A stretch of DNA of 26,235 nt from Parachlamydiaceae bacterium. GTDB taxonomy: Bacteria; Chlamydiota; Chlamydiia; Chlamydiales; Parachlamydiaceae. Below are positions 1 through 6,843 of the stretch, in pieces (within the stretch, counting starts at the first letter, position 1; each line of letters opens with the position of its first letter). The position numbers and the translations under genes were made by a program. The stretch spans positions 1-26,235 of the forward strand of contig PLSG01000414.1 in assembly GCA_003164155.1 (NCBI GenBank). The letters are read 5' to 3'. Below the pieces are notes generated by a model. That model ran no database searches, was not told the DNA's origin, and saw only the letters and a list, made by a program, of their open reading frames with translations.

Positions 1-93
1 CAATCACTAAAGCAATCAAGGATGGGGGCAAGTAGTGATTTGGCAGGCTTTTTACTAGACGAAGATCAGAGCTTAGCTTGGGCGTCCTACTAA
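1..93 (+). other. Short open frame cut by the left edge (possible 3' end of a gene)
   Basis: Frame 1 is open from the first base to a TAA at 91-93, giving about 30 residues that end in LAWASY. No family is recognised. It may be the C-terminus of a gene lying to the left, or chance. The stretch that follows (about 94-133) shows nothing I can identify. Confidence 0.2.
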
Positions 94-133
94 ATAGAAT
101 GACCGCTATACTTCTCTCAAAAGTGCATTTTAA

Positions 134-480
134 TCACAGCGCTAACGCTATGCCCGGATAATTGATCTGCCAGGAGAGCTGAAGATTGCCCCTTCTTTGA
201 TTTGCGTCTTCTCTATCCAAGCCTTTTGTGTAGAGACGGGGGCAGATGTCTTTGTCTTTAGCGTAAGCTAAGTAAACCACCTGCGCGGTGTCAGATGTTT
301 TAGATTGCAATAGGGTGGGCTCTGCGCCCTTATCGTTAAATAGAACACGCTCTAAGTCCAGGCTGACCTATTCTGAGCGCCTGAAAGCCCCAAAGAAAGC
401 CACGGTCAATATGGGCTCCTCTAATTTTGAGCAAGCCTCCTTTAAGTTTAACATGTGGTTCTACATTTCGAGTCGCGGAG
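134..480 (-). pseudogene. Tyrosine recombinase (phage-type integrase) remnant
   Basis: Reading the reverse strand, positions 371-398 encode FFGAFRRSE. This resembles the conserved catalytic Arg region of tyrosine recombinases (typically GAFRRSELV, where the first Arg of the catalytic set lies). The same frame continues towards lower coordinates with a hydrophilic strand and turn region and an ICP-type motif typical of the middle of these catalytic domains. The frame has in-frame stops before and immediately after this motif and ends near 135. The C-terminal HxxR and Tyr region is not visible, so the gene is dead. It is probably a relic of the integrase that mobilised this or an earlier island. 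The motif is seen in the sequence; the family is established knowledge; the history is inference. Confidence 0.6.
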
Positions 481-705
481 CCAAGGTAAATAATTTACTG
501 GATGGATAAGGAGTCTTTGGTAGATTGCGAGTAATCTTCTCTGGATAATTGATGTGGTGCCTTTAACTGATATTAAGCATTTTCCCAACCTTACCAGCTT
601 AGGTAAATTTCACGTAGCACTCCCTAAAGTGGGAAAATATTTCTTTATCCGTAGAGACTTTTGTGATACGTTAAAAAAAAATTTCACTTCTGTAAAAATC
701 ATTCA

Positions 706-977
706 TTGGAAGCACAAGCGATGGCCAAAAAGAAGGGCGCGGGAAAAAAACATCCTTCAGTCTCCCAGTCACTACCTATTGACAGGCTCAAATTAATCGC
801 CCACGATCTCTTGGTAACGGTTGAACAAAACAATTCAGTCGATTGGAGTTTGAAGGAAAATGCTTGCGCTCGCACGAAGGTCGCTCTCAAGCGAATTTTA
901 CGAAAGCACATGTGTACACTAGAAGCATTGACAATATACTAGATGCTATCCTCCGGCAAGCTGAAGTCTGTAAATAA
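706..977 (+). pseudogene. hsdR: Type I restriction enzyme R subunit, C-terminal remnant
   Basis: The translation contains VDWSLKENACARTKVALKRILRK, split here as VDWSLKENACART and KVALKRILRK. This fits the end of HsdR proteins (DUF3387 region, typically VDWTLRENVRAKLRVLVKRILRKYGYPPD). The frame then breaks at about 915-925. A +1 shift restores the expected helix DNILDAILRQAEVCK, ending at the TAA at 975-977. Only about 80 residues of a protein that is normally near 1000 residues remain, and no hsdS or hsdM is nearby. It is therefore a fragment of a lost restriction system. The upstream stretch 481-705 gives no convincing match to the rest of HsdR or to anything else. Confidence 0.65.
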
Positions 978-1020
978 ATAAGTTTAGTTGATTTCATTAT
1001 ATCACAGGAGGTATGATCCT

Positions 1021-1521
1021 ATGCCTAAAAAAGTGAGGTCCAAGATGGACAAAAGCAAGGCTGTTTCCGTGCTCGATGTCGCAGCATATATTCTAGAGAA
1101 ACAGCCAAAAAACCAGCCAATTACCGCATGGAAGCTACAAAAGTTGGTCTATTACTGTCAAGCATGGTCTCTTGTATGGGATGAGCAAGTTTTGTTCAAA
1201 GAAAAAATTATTGCTTGGGCAAACGGACCGGTTATAAAAGAGCTCTATGAACAACATAGAGGCCAATTTACTGTGGTAAAACTTCAAAATGGAATAGTCG
1301 ATCATCTCACTTCAAATCAAAAAGACACAATCGATCATGTCGTGATGGCATATGGTGAAAAAACTGCGCAATGGCTAAGCGATTTGACTCATATTGAGTT
1401 TCCTTGGATAGAAGCAAGAGAAGCCCTTAGTCCAGGTGAAAGAGGTAAAATTGAAATCAAATTGGCTACCATGCATGAGTACTACAGCAGCATTGGTGTC
1501 GAACATCAAATTAACAGCTAA
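1021..1521 (+). CDS. Panacea-domain (DUF4065/SocA-like) protein, probable antitoxin
   Basis: The 166-residue product carries the two hallmarks of the Panacea/DUF4065 family: a KLQKLVYYCQAWSL stretch at about residues 38-51 and an AWANGPVIKELY stretch at about 65-76. In this family the domain neutralises a range of unrelated toxins encoded next to it (PanA) or acts as a protease adaptor (SocA). The start chosen is the ATG at 1021 because an AGGAGG box sits nine bases upstream; the frame also opens earlier at a TTG. The next gene begins 31 bases after the stop on the same strand, which is the usual antitoxin-toxin arrangement. The family assignment is firm; the antitoxin role is inferred from the family and the neighbour. 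Confidence 0.8.
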   Translation: MPKKVRSKMDKSKAVSVLDVAAYILEKQPKNQPITAWKLQKLVYYCQAWSLVWDEQVLFKEKIIAWANGPVIKELYEQHRGQFTVVKLQNGIVDHLTSNQKDTIDHVVMAYGEKTAQWLSDLTHIEFPWIEAREALSPGERGKIEIKLATMHEYYSSIGVEHQINS

Positions 1522-1552
1522 AATCATTTAACCTTCTCAACACTTATCACTA

Positions 1553-2002
1553 ATGTCCAAAAAGAACGCTAAGCAGGACTTCAAGATACCTAGGATTGTC
1601 TCAGCTCCATTGGGCGACAAAAAGCCTCGCGTTGCCGTTTTCCCCAACGAACAGTGCTTGCCGGAGTTTAGAGCAGATCAAATGGATATGGATGGTCCAT
1701 GGGGCTGGTCGAGATTTGATGTAATACATTTTCAAGAAATACTAATCAAAATTTTTGAATGCCAAAAAATAACTTGGCAGATTCTTTATCAAAAAAAGTC
1801 TCATCTAGTTGATATTGCTAAACTTATTCCTGAAGCTCAAAAGCGATTACGAATAATAGGTAAAGACGACCTTGATCAGCTCTACTCATTACGAATATCA
1901 GGGAAAAAGCGAATATGGGGCATTAAAGAAGGTAATCTTTTATGGCTTCTATGGTGGGATCCTGAGCACGCTGTTTGCGAAAGTATTGGCGCCAACAATT
2001 AA
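1553..2002 (+). CDS. Hypothetical protein, candidate toxin partner of the Panacea protein
   Basis: A 149-residue basic, mostly soluble protein that starts 31 bases after the Panacea gene, without an obvious Shine-Dalgarno box, which suggests translation coupled to or following the first gene. Residues about 110-140 read LYSLRISGKKRIWGI, then a short turn, then LLWLLWWDPEH. This is the pattern of beta strands with a basic Arg/Lys cluster that resembles the RelE/ParE-like toxin core (LYRLR...R...Y.I....) and small proteins I associate with Panacea loci. That resemblance is weak and I did not find catalytic residues I can name. The toxin role rests mainly on position. Alternative: an unrelated small island gene. 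Confidence 0.5.
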   Translation: MSKKNAKQDFKIPRIVSAPLGDKKPRVAVFPNEQCLPEFRADQMDMDGPWGWSRFDVIHFQEILIKIFECQKITWQILYQKKSHLVDIAKLIPEAQKRLRIIGKDDLDQLYSLRISGKKRIWGIKEGNLLWLLWWDPEHAVCESIGANN

Positions 2003-2119
2003 TTGTTTTTTCACGCGATGCTCACCTTTTTTCAGTAATTTGTATTTAAATTTTCAGTCTATTTTTATTTCAGATTGCGATGTACTGGCGGTACATTTAC
2101 TTGCATATTGCACCATCAA

Positions 2120-2345
2120 CGCCCTTGTAATTCATATGCTCGAAATACCATTCTCGCCTGCTTTCATTAAATCCCTACTTAATCTCGCCGATATCGGCTA
2201 GGGAGCTTTCACTCGCCTATCAATCTCTTTGTAATCAATCTCCGTTGGACTCTTTTTTCTTTGTGTGGCTACGGAATAGATCCATTTGCTCAGGGATAGG
2301 GTAGGGGATGTTGTATAGCTCTGCGCAGATCTCCTGTACAGTCTA
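2120..2345 (-). pseudogene. Decayed copy of an unknown small gene (left arm of an inverted repeat)
   Basis: The reverse strand reads YPIPEQMDLFRS, a Lys-rich stretch, EIDRRVKAP, then after a frameshift LADIGEIK, a stop, and SRREWYFEHMNYKGVDG. This matches the forward-strand gene at 2380-2684 nearly residue for residue, but it is broken by at least two stops and a frameshift. The protein family is not recognised. The spacing between the two copies is only a few tens of bases and their 5' ends face each other. Confidence 0.6.
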
Positions 2346-2379
2346 CTAGAGAAAAGCGACCGATTGGCGTTTCTGAGGC

Positions 2380-2684
2380 ACTCCGTAAAACTATAGAGCG
2401 CGCTTACCCGATCCCACCTACCAAATGGATATGTTTAGAAGTCCTAAGAAGAAAAAGGAGCTCAACTTGATAAATCTTGAGGAGATAGATAGGCGAGTGG
2501 AAGCTGCCCTGGCTGATATCGGCGAGATTAAGCCTCGGTTTGACGAAAACCGGCGGGAATGGTACTTCGAGCACATGAATTACAAGGGTGTTGAGGCTTT
2601 CAGCTAAACAAGTGCCGTGGCATGTGCAAAGAAATATCTGGAACTTCTGAGAGAGCTATTCATTAAAGAGGCCAAGAAAGGATA
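2380..2684 (+). pseudogene. Unknown small gene, interrupted by an in-frame stop (right arm of an inverted repeat)
   Basis: From an ATG at 2425 the frame reads MDMFRSPKKKK, then EEIDRRVEAALADIGEIK, then ENRREWYFEHMNYKGVEAFS, and hits a TAA at 2605-2607. The same frame continues afterwards as TSAVACAKKYLELLRELFIKEAKKG to a second stop at 2684. The intact ancestor was therefore probably about 90-110 residues, with a charged N-terminus, a strand-rich middle and a C-terminal amphipathic helix. Homology to the inverse copy extends upstream of the ATG. The short strand-plus-helix form is loosely like HicB-type antitoxins, but I do not claim that family. Confidence 0.5.
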
Positions 2685-2818
2685 AGTCGTGCGAAAAGGG
2701 ATCTAACACCCAAAGCAATCTGCATCCAAAATGAGGCGCATTCTAAAATTCATTGCGTTGACCTATGCCACATATATGAAAAATAAATTTATAAACGTAC
2801 CGAGTAACAACAAGGAAA

Positions 2819-3409
2819 TTGAATATGTTATTATCGTATATCCTGTTTGCTGAATTTTTAGACAATCTATCCAAGGTTGGTGGATTTCTTACTGGTATCG
2901 CTTCTATTTTTGCTTTATACATTGGGAATAAGGCTGTTAAAGATTATTGGCGAATAAAAAGATCTAATGCAGCTTCTGCTGCACTGAGCAAATTTAGGGC
3001 TTGCATTGATGATATTATAGATGTTGTTCAAAGCAAGGATCCTTATAAATACCCTTCTTTTCCCCAAGAAATATCGATTGACAAGGAGGAAAAAGTTCAT
3101 CCAGAAAGACCTGCGCGATTAATTAAAACGAAGATTCAACAACTCAAAACATACCTACATGATCCAATTAGCCAGCTTTCAGGTAAAGAAGGGACATACT
3201 TATTGGAGCTTTTTTCAAAGTTGCAAAGCTATTGTCCACATCTTTCTAGTGTGGTTCATGTCGCAATCCGGGCAGATGAAGGCTGCCCTGCTGCTAAAGA
3301 ACAGCTCAAACCAATAGAACATTATCTTGATGAATATAAAACTGTACTAAAAGGTATAAATGATGAAGCAGAGAATTTTTTGATACCGATCATAGAAACA
3401 AAAAAATAA
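2819..3409 (+). CDS. Hypothetical protein with one N-terminal membrane segment
   Basis: The 196-residue product has a hydrophobic segment at about residues 20-37 (GGFLTGIASIFALYIGN), followed by a basic stretch and a largely helical soluble domain. This suggests an inner-membrane anchor with a cytoplasmic body. The ATG at 2824 follows a weak AAGGAAATTG box; the frame opens at 2819-2824. No family is recognised. It stands alone on the forward strand between decayed genes and faces the tra-side modules convergently. It could be an accessory (defence or immunity) gene of the island, but nothing in the sequence proves that. Confidence 0.6.
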   Translation: MNMLLSYILFAEFLDNLSKVGGFLTGIASIFALYIGNKAVKDYWRIKRSNAASAALSKFRACIDDIIDVVQSKDPYKYPSFPQEISIDKEEKVHPERPARLIKTKIQQLKTYLHDPISQLSGKEGTYLLELFSKLQSYCPHLSSVVHVAIRADEGCPAAKEQLKPIEHYLDEYKTVLKGINDEAENFLIPIIETKK

Positions 3410-3454
3410 ATGTATTCAAAATAGGTGTAAAGATTGACCACTTTACCAAATATT

Positions 3455-3574
3455 TCAATTTGAAAAAAACATAGTGTAATATACGCTTGAATACATTGCA
3501 CCACATCCGCAAAGAGATAAAGAAGCAGAAAACATAGCTAAATAACTGGCAAGGCGAAAAATTTTGCTTCTCAT
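3455..3574 (-). CDS. 39-codon mini-lipoprotein, truncated paralogue of the traD-linked lipoprotein
   Basis: This ORF starts with MRSKIFRLASYLAMFSASLS, almost identical to the signal peptide of the 251-residue lipoprotein at 4351-5106 (MKSRIFRISSYLAMFSASLS). It then runs LCGCGAMYSS and stops after 39 codons. Two cysteines in the LCGC stretch could serve as lipidation sites, so a tiny entericidin-like lipoprotein is possible. A truncated pseudogene is equally possible. The DNA similarity to the large gene stops exactly after the signal peptide, as if the mature part had been exchanged. It lies immediately downstream of a copy of the traD 3' end. Confidence 0.45.
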   Translation of the reverse strand: MRSKIFRLASYLAMFSASLSLCGCGAMYSSVYYTMFFSN

Positions 3575-3701
3575 AGAAGACCTATTTGTTTAGATGATAA
3601 TCGAAGTAATTTGGTGTTTAATTTTTCATGGTTGATGATTTTAATGCGGACTTTAGTGGTATCAGATCCGGAAGCTAATTTTACAAAATCTGTGTTGACT
3701 G
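3516..3701 (-). repeat. Copy B of the traD 3'-end module
   Basis: The 186 bases 3516-3701 align without gaps to 5048-5233. That block comprises the last ~35 codons of traD, the short traD-lipoprotein gap and the lipoprotein signal-peptide codons. On the reverse strand it still reads FVKLASGSDTTKVR and INHEKL, matching the real TraD tail FVKLASGSGITKVR and INHDKL. The similarity ends sharply on both sides. Confidence 0.85.
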
Positions 3702-4145
3702 TATCTGATACCACAGTGATATGAAAAATACCCAAAGAGGGGTGATTAGAAAACCAGCTACAGGAATAAGAAATGTAAGCTGCCAAGAGAAACGTACTTT
3801 TTCATAATGCCCTCTAGAATAATGAAGCCACATCAAAAAAATGCTAATTGACACAGACAGAGGAATCCAGGCAACCAGGAACATATACCATAAGCCAATG
3901 GGTTCAGGCATCTTCGGATTATCAAATATCATTGCAGAACACAGTACAAGATCACGCAAGAAAGGAAAAAGGAGGATATAAGCTATTGTCCAACCGCTGG
4001 CCCGGTAATAAGCTCTTTTTTTCTCTTCTATGATTCCTTTTTCTGTAGGTGTGTGGTTGCTCATCTCAGTGCAAAGACCACCATTTTTGCTCGTGCTTTC
4101 ATCAGTTTTATTCAGTTGCTTCTCAGTCATCGTCATTCTCTTCAT
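3681..4145 (-). CDS. Small integral membrane protein, unknown function
   Basis: The 154-residue product has a polar, Lys/Glu-rich N-terminal ~45 residues and then three predicted membrane segments at about 52-72, 86-107 and 120-143. The last few codons (after FISLWYQ) lie inside the start of repeat copy B, in a different frame from traD. The original 3' end has therefore probably been replaced by recombination. It sits between two traD-tail copies. In F, the entry-exclusion protein TraS is also a small multi-pass protein encoded next to traD, so an exclusion role is conceivable. There is no sequence match that I can point to, and that idea is inference. Confidence 0.6.
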   Translation of the reverse strand: MKRMTMTEKQLNKTDESTSKNGGLCTEMSNHTPTEKGIIEEKKRAYYRASGWTIAYILLFPFLRDLVLCSAMIFDNPKMPEPIGLWYMFLVAWIPLSVSISIFLMWLHYSRGHYEKVRFSWQLTFLIPVAGFLITPLWVFFISLWYQIQSTQIL

Positions 4146-4213
4146 TTTTTGTTTATCTTATAAATCATATTGTTTAGAGATCCAATAGCTTAGCTCTGTC
4201 AATTATGGGATAA

Positions 4214-4290
4214 TTTAGAGTTTGACTTTAGCCATACCTAATCCTGAAGGCAGCTTGACAAAGGCTGTATTTACAGGAAGCTATATGGAT
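4214..4290 (-). repeat. Copy C of the traD 3'-end module
   Basis: On the reverse strand this reads LPVNTAFVKLPSGLGMAKVKL followed by a stop (shown as LPVNTAFVKL and PSGLGMAKVKL). The true TraD end reads LPVNTAFVKLASGSGITKVRL. An in-frame TAG precedes the block. It is shorter and more diverged than copy B, suggesting an older event. Confidence 0.8.
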
Positions 4291-4303
4291 TCTGAAAGGT
4301 GCC

Positions 4304-4337
4304 GTGAAACGGGCCGGGCGAGCCAGGCCCCTTTCAC
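4304..4337. terminator. Stem-loop downstream of the lipoprotein gene, possible operon-end terminator
   Basis: GTGAAACGGGCC at 4304-4315 pairs with GGCCCCTTTCAC at 4326-4337 with one mismatch, around a 10-base loop. It lies 13 bases past the lipoprotein stop codon, where the reverse-strand operon could end. There is no U-run on either strand, so it would be a weak intrinsic terminator or an mRNA 3'-end stabiliser. Confidence 0.5.
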
Positions 4338-4350
4338 AAGGAATCGCCGA

Positions 4351-5106
4351 TCACCACATGATATGCGTTACGCCTTGAGGCTTTGTTTTTTCAACAGGTT
4401 GTGCTGCTGAAGATCCATACTCAAAAGTCTTGCTAAATTCGAGAATATCCTGCTTAAGCTTTTCTACATGCTCTTGTGGAGTATGTTTGTTTCCTGGTAG
4501 GGTCACTTCTTGGTTGCTTAGCAAAATAAGCTTATCCTTGTTTTTGAAAACCAAGTAGCCTCTTGTTGAGGATGGATATTGCCCACATATGCGTAAGACA
4601 GACATTTTTCCAATTGAAACAGCCACAAAAAGCATGTTATCTTCTATCATTTCTTCTTGTAAAATCTCAATATCTTGAGCATTGTCTACGTCTTTGAGAA
4701 TCCCTATGCCAAAATTGGTAAAAGCATCATGGAGATCTTCTCTATCAAAGCGTTTATTTTCTAGAGCAGGCGAAAACAAGATCTCTGCTTTTTTGAAATT
4801 CGCTGTGGAACTGTAAAAAGCTACACAAGCATGGTTTTCAAATAGAGTGTCTTGAGATATATATCTACCTTCACCAAAGTCATCTGCTTGACAGGAGAAG
4901 ACGTTATTTGGAGCATAATAGCGGTGATCTATGATTTTTCCTTGTAGTGGAGGTGGATTCCTATCTAAAGGATGAAAGGTTTCCGAAAGAGGAAGCCTAG
5001 TTCCATATAGCATATCGTGGCTGCATCCACTAAATAGCATTGCCAGGGATAAAGAAGCAGAAAACATAGCTAAATAACTGGAAATGCGAAAAATTCGGCT
5101 TTTCAT
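4351..5106 (-). CDS. Outer-envelope lipoprotein of unknown function, linked to traD
   Basis: The 251-residue product begins with a typical type II signal peptide ending in the lipobox LFSGC, with the acylated Cys at residue 28. The mature part is mixed alpha/beta with no recognised domain, and it has a stretch of hydrophobic strands at about residues 155-200. It begins 26 bases after traD on the same strand and probably belongs to the operon. TraT, a lipoprotein in the same neighbourhood in F, mediates surface exclusion; I see no TraT sequence signature here, so any analogy is positional only. A signal-peptide duplicate of this gene lies at 3455-3574. Confidence 0.75.
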   Translation of the reverse strand: MKSRIFRISSYLAMFSASLSLAMLFSGCSHDMLYGTRLPLSETFHPLDRNPPPLQGKIIDHRYYAPNNVFSCQADDFGEGRYISQDTLFENHACVAFYSSTANFKKAEILFSPALENKRFDREDLHDAFTNFGIGILKDVDNAQDIEILQEEMIEDNMLFVAVSIGKMSVLRICGQYPSSTRGYLVFKNKDKLILLSNQEVTLPGNKHTPQEHVEKLKQDILEFSKTFEYGSSAAQPVEKTKPQGVTHIMW

Positions 5107-5132
5107 AGGAGACCTATCTGTTTAGATGATAA

Positions 5133-6821
5133 TCAAAGTGATTTGTGCTTTAATTTGTCATGGTTGATGATGTTGAGGCGAACTTTAGTGATACCAGATC
5201 CTGATGCTAATTTTACAAAAGCTGTGTTGACTGGAAGCTGGAGTATTTGCGTGGGTGACACAATGGGCTTGCTTTTTTTCTGCATAGACAGAGATACACC
5301 ATCGCGAGTTTCGTGGGCTCCGTAGGATATCCCCTCTTGTCTTTCGGTAATCTCTCGTTCTCCAAAAGCTCGGGAGATCCTGTCCGCGATAAGAGGATCC
5401 TCTTCCTGGAAAACAATTTTGGTGGCTGTATTGGCCGTGATGACTTGAGAAACTTCACGTCCATAGATTTCATCTAACTGGGCGGGGGTTTGCAATACCA
5501 AGACTCCACAGCCACCATATTTTCTTCCTTCGGTTAACAAGCTTTCCAAATCCTTCACGCGTTGCAGCGTAGGGAGCTCATCGATGATAAACCAGATGCG
5601 TCTATCAAGATTGGGTTTAAGAGCAAGCAATCCTCTTATGGAAGCTGAAATCCAAGCGGCCATAAGGGGGCGCAAAATTGTTCTTTGCTTAGAGACGCTT
5701 TGGATGAACAGCCAGGAGTCATCATCTCTTTCTAACCATTCACGGATAGAAAATGGCGTAGAGGTGTCTTCTAATGCCCTTAGTGAGGATAAAAAGGTGG
5801 AGGATACAGAACGGATTGAACTGGCGGTTTTTTCTGAAGATAGATCCATATGTGCAGCTGCGGGCGTTCCAGCCATGAGCTTACACAAATTGGCCAGGGA
5901 CTCGTATTGTAGCCACTGGACTATATCTGAAGTTTTCCGCGTGTCTGCGAATTTTTCCAACAGCGTAGAAAAAACGGTCTTGCTCGCATCCCTCCAATAG
6001 CTGTCGTGATCGCTGTTGCTATGAGGGATAAAGGACTCGGCAATATCGGCATAATCAAAAGGGGTGTCTCCTTCTGCCCAAGGATTCCATTGGGCGGATC
6101 GCTTGTCAAACGGATTGAGTATGATGTCTTTATCTGGGCGATAATATTTTTCTACAAATATGCCGCAGGTATCTATGATGATTGTTTTTTGCTTCTGATC
6201 GCGGATTTGCACAAGCAAGTGGTGCAAGCAGTTCGTCTTTCCGCTACCTGTTCCGCCTGTGACCATCATATGGCGGGTTTCTGTGCCTTTCACTAAAGGC
6301 AAGGTTCCAATGAGAAAATTGGATGCTTTCTTAGTAAATTTTAAGCGCCATGCGAGCCATCTCGGAGATGAGATTTTCAAGCCAGATATGTGTTTTTCTG
6401 TTTTTGCAGAAGTGCCCTTTAATAGGAAAAAGGCAAGAATGGCTACAAAACATACGCTTGAGGCGATGATTGACTTCAATGCGTTTGAGTAGGCTTCATA
6501 CGCAAGCTTAATAACTATGGGCTGAGTTAGCTTTTTCACGTACTCTAGGGGAAGTTTTGGGCTATAGCTGTAATTTGCTTTGGAGATCTGAGACAGAAAT
6601 TTTCCATCCACTTCGAGATCCGTGAATGCCCCTGCATAGAACCAAGCTTTAAGATAATACCAAGTAGCTGAATAGGCTACTCTAGGAACACGGGTCATGA
6701 AATAGGTAAACGTACCCAGTCCGAAAAGGAGAGAGCAAAAAATAGCTACTCTAAGCACTTGTCGCAGCATGCGCAAACGATGCGAAATTATTTGTCCGCC
6801 TTCAGTTAATGTGTGTGTCAC
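5133..6821 (-). CDS. traD: TraD, type IV coupling protein
   Basis: Inner-membrane coupling ATPase that presents the DNA-protein substrate to the secretion channel. The 562-residue product has two N-terminal membrane segments (about 25-45 and 115-135) flanking a small periplasmic loop. It has a Walker A GGTGSGKT at about residue 188 and a Walker B IWFIIDELPTL at about 407, the pattern of the TraD/VirD4 family. F TraD is about 717 residues. This version lacks the long C-terminal extension that in F contacts TraM and the relaxosome. Translation starts at a GTG at 6821 with an AGGAG box six bases upstream. The last ~35 codons recur at 3516-3701 and 4214-4290. Confidence 0.93.
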   Translation of the reverse strand: MTHTLTEGGQIISHRLRMLRQVLRVAIFCSLLFGLGTFTYFMTRVPRVAYSATWYYLKAWFYAGAFTDLEVDGKFLSQISKANYSYSPKLPLEYVKKLTQPIVIKLAYEAYSNALKSIIASSVCFVAILAFFLLKGTSAKTEKHISGLKISSPRWLAWRLKFTKKASNFLIGTLPLVKGTETRHMMVTGGTGSGKTNCLHHLLVQIRDQKQKTIIIDTCGIFVEKYYRPDKDIILNPFDKRSAQWNPWAEGDTPFDYADIAESFIPHSNSDHDSYWRDASKTVFSTLLEKFADTRKTSDIVQWLQYESLANLCKLMAGTPAAAHMDLSSEKTASSIRSVSSTFLSSLRALEDTSTPFSIREWLERDDDSWLFIQSVSKQRTILRPLMAAWISASIRGLLALKPNLDRRIWFIIDELPTLQRVKDLESLLTEGRKYGGCGVLVLQTPAQLDEIYGREVSQVITANTATKIVFQEEDPLIADRISRAFGEREITERQEGISYGAHETRDGVSLSMQKKSKPIVSPTQILQLPVNTAFVKLASGSGITKVRLNIINHDKLKHKSL

Positions 6822-6843
6822 TTTTATCTCCTAAGATGATTTC

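Noticed and set aside
554..796. 80-codon open frame before the hsdR remnant
   Set aside because: It overlaps the recognisable HsdR frame and resembles no protein; probably chance in decayed DNA.
1872..2201. Forward-strand open frame of 109 codons
   Set aside because: It overlaps the end of the candidate toxin gene and runs antisense through the decayed reverse-strand repeat copy; the protein-level similarity is on the other strand.
2425..2684. Annotation as a HicB-type antitoxin
   Set aside because: Only a general strand-plus-helix resemblance; no HicA-like partner is present and the frame is broken.
5584..6000. Forward-strand 138-codon frame antisense to traD
   Set aside because: It runs through the Walker B region of traD on the opposite strand and has no ribosome-binding site or family signature.
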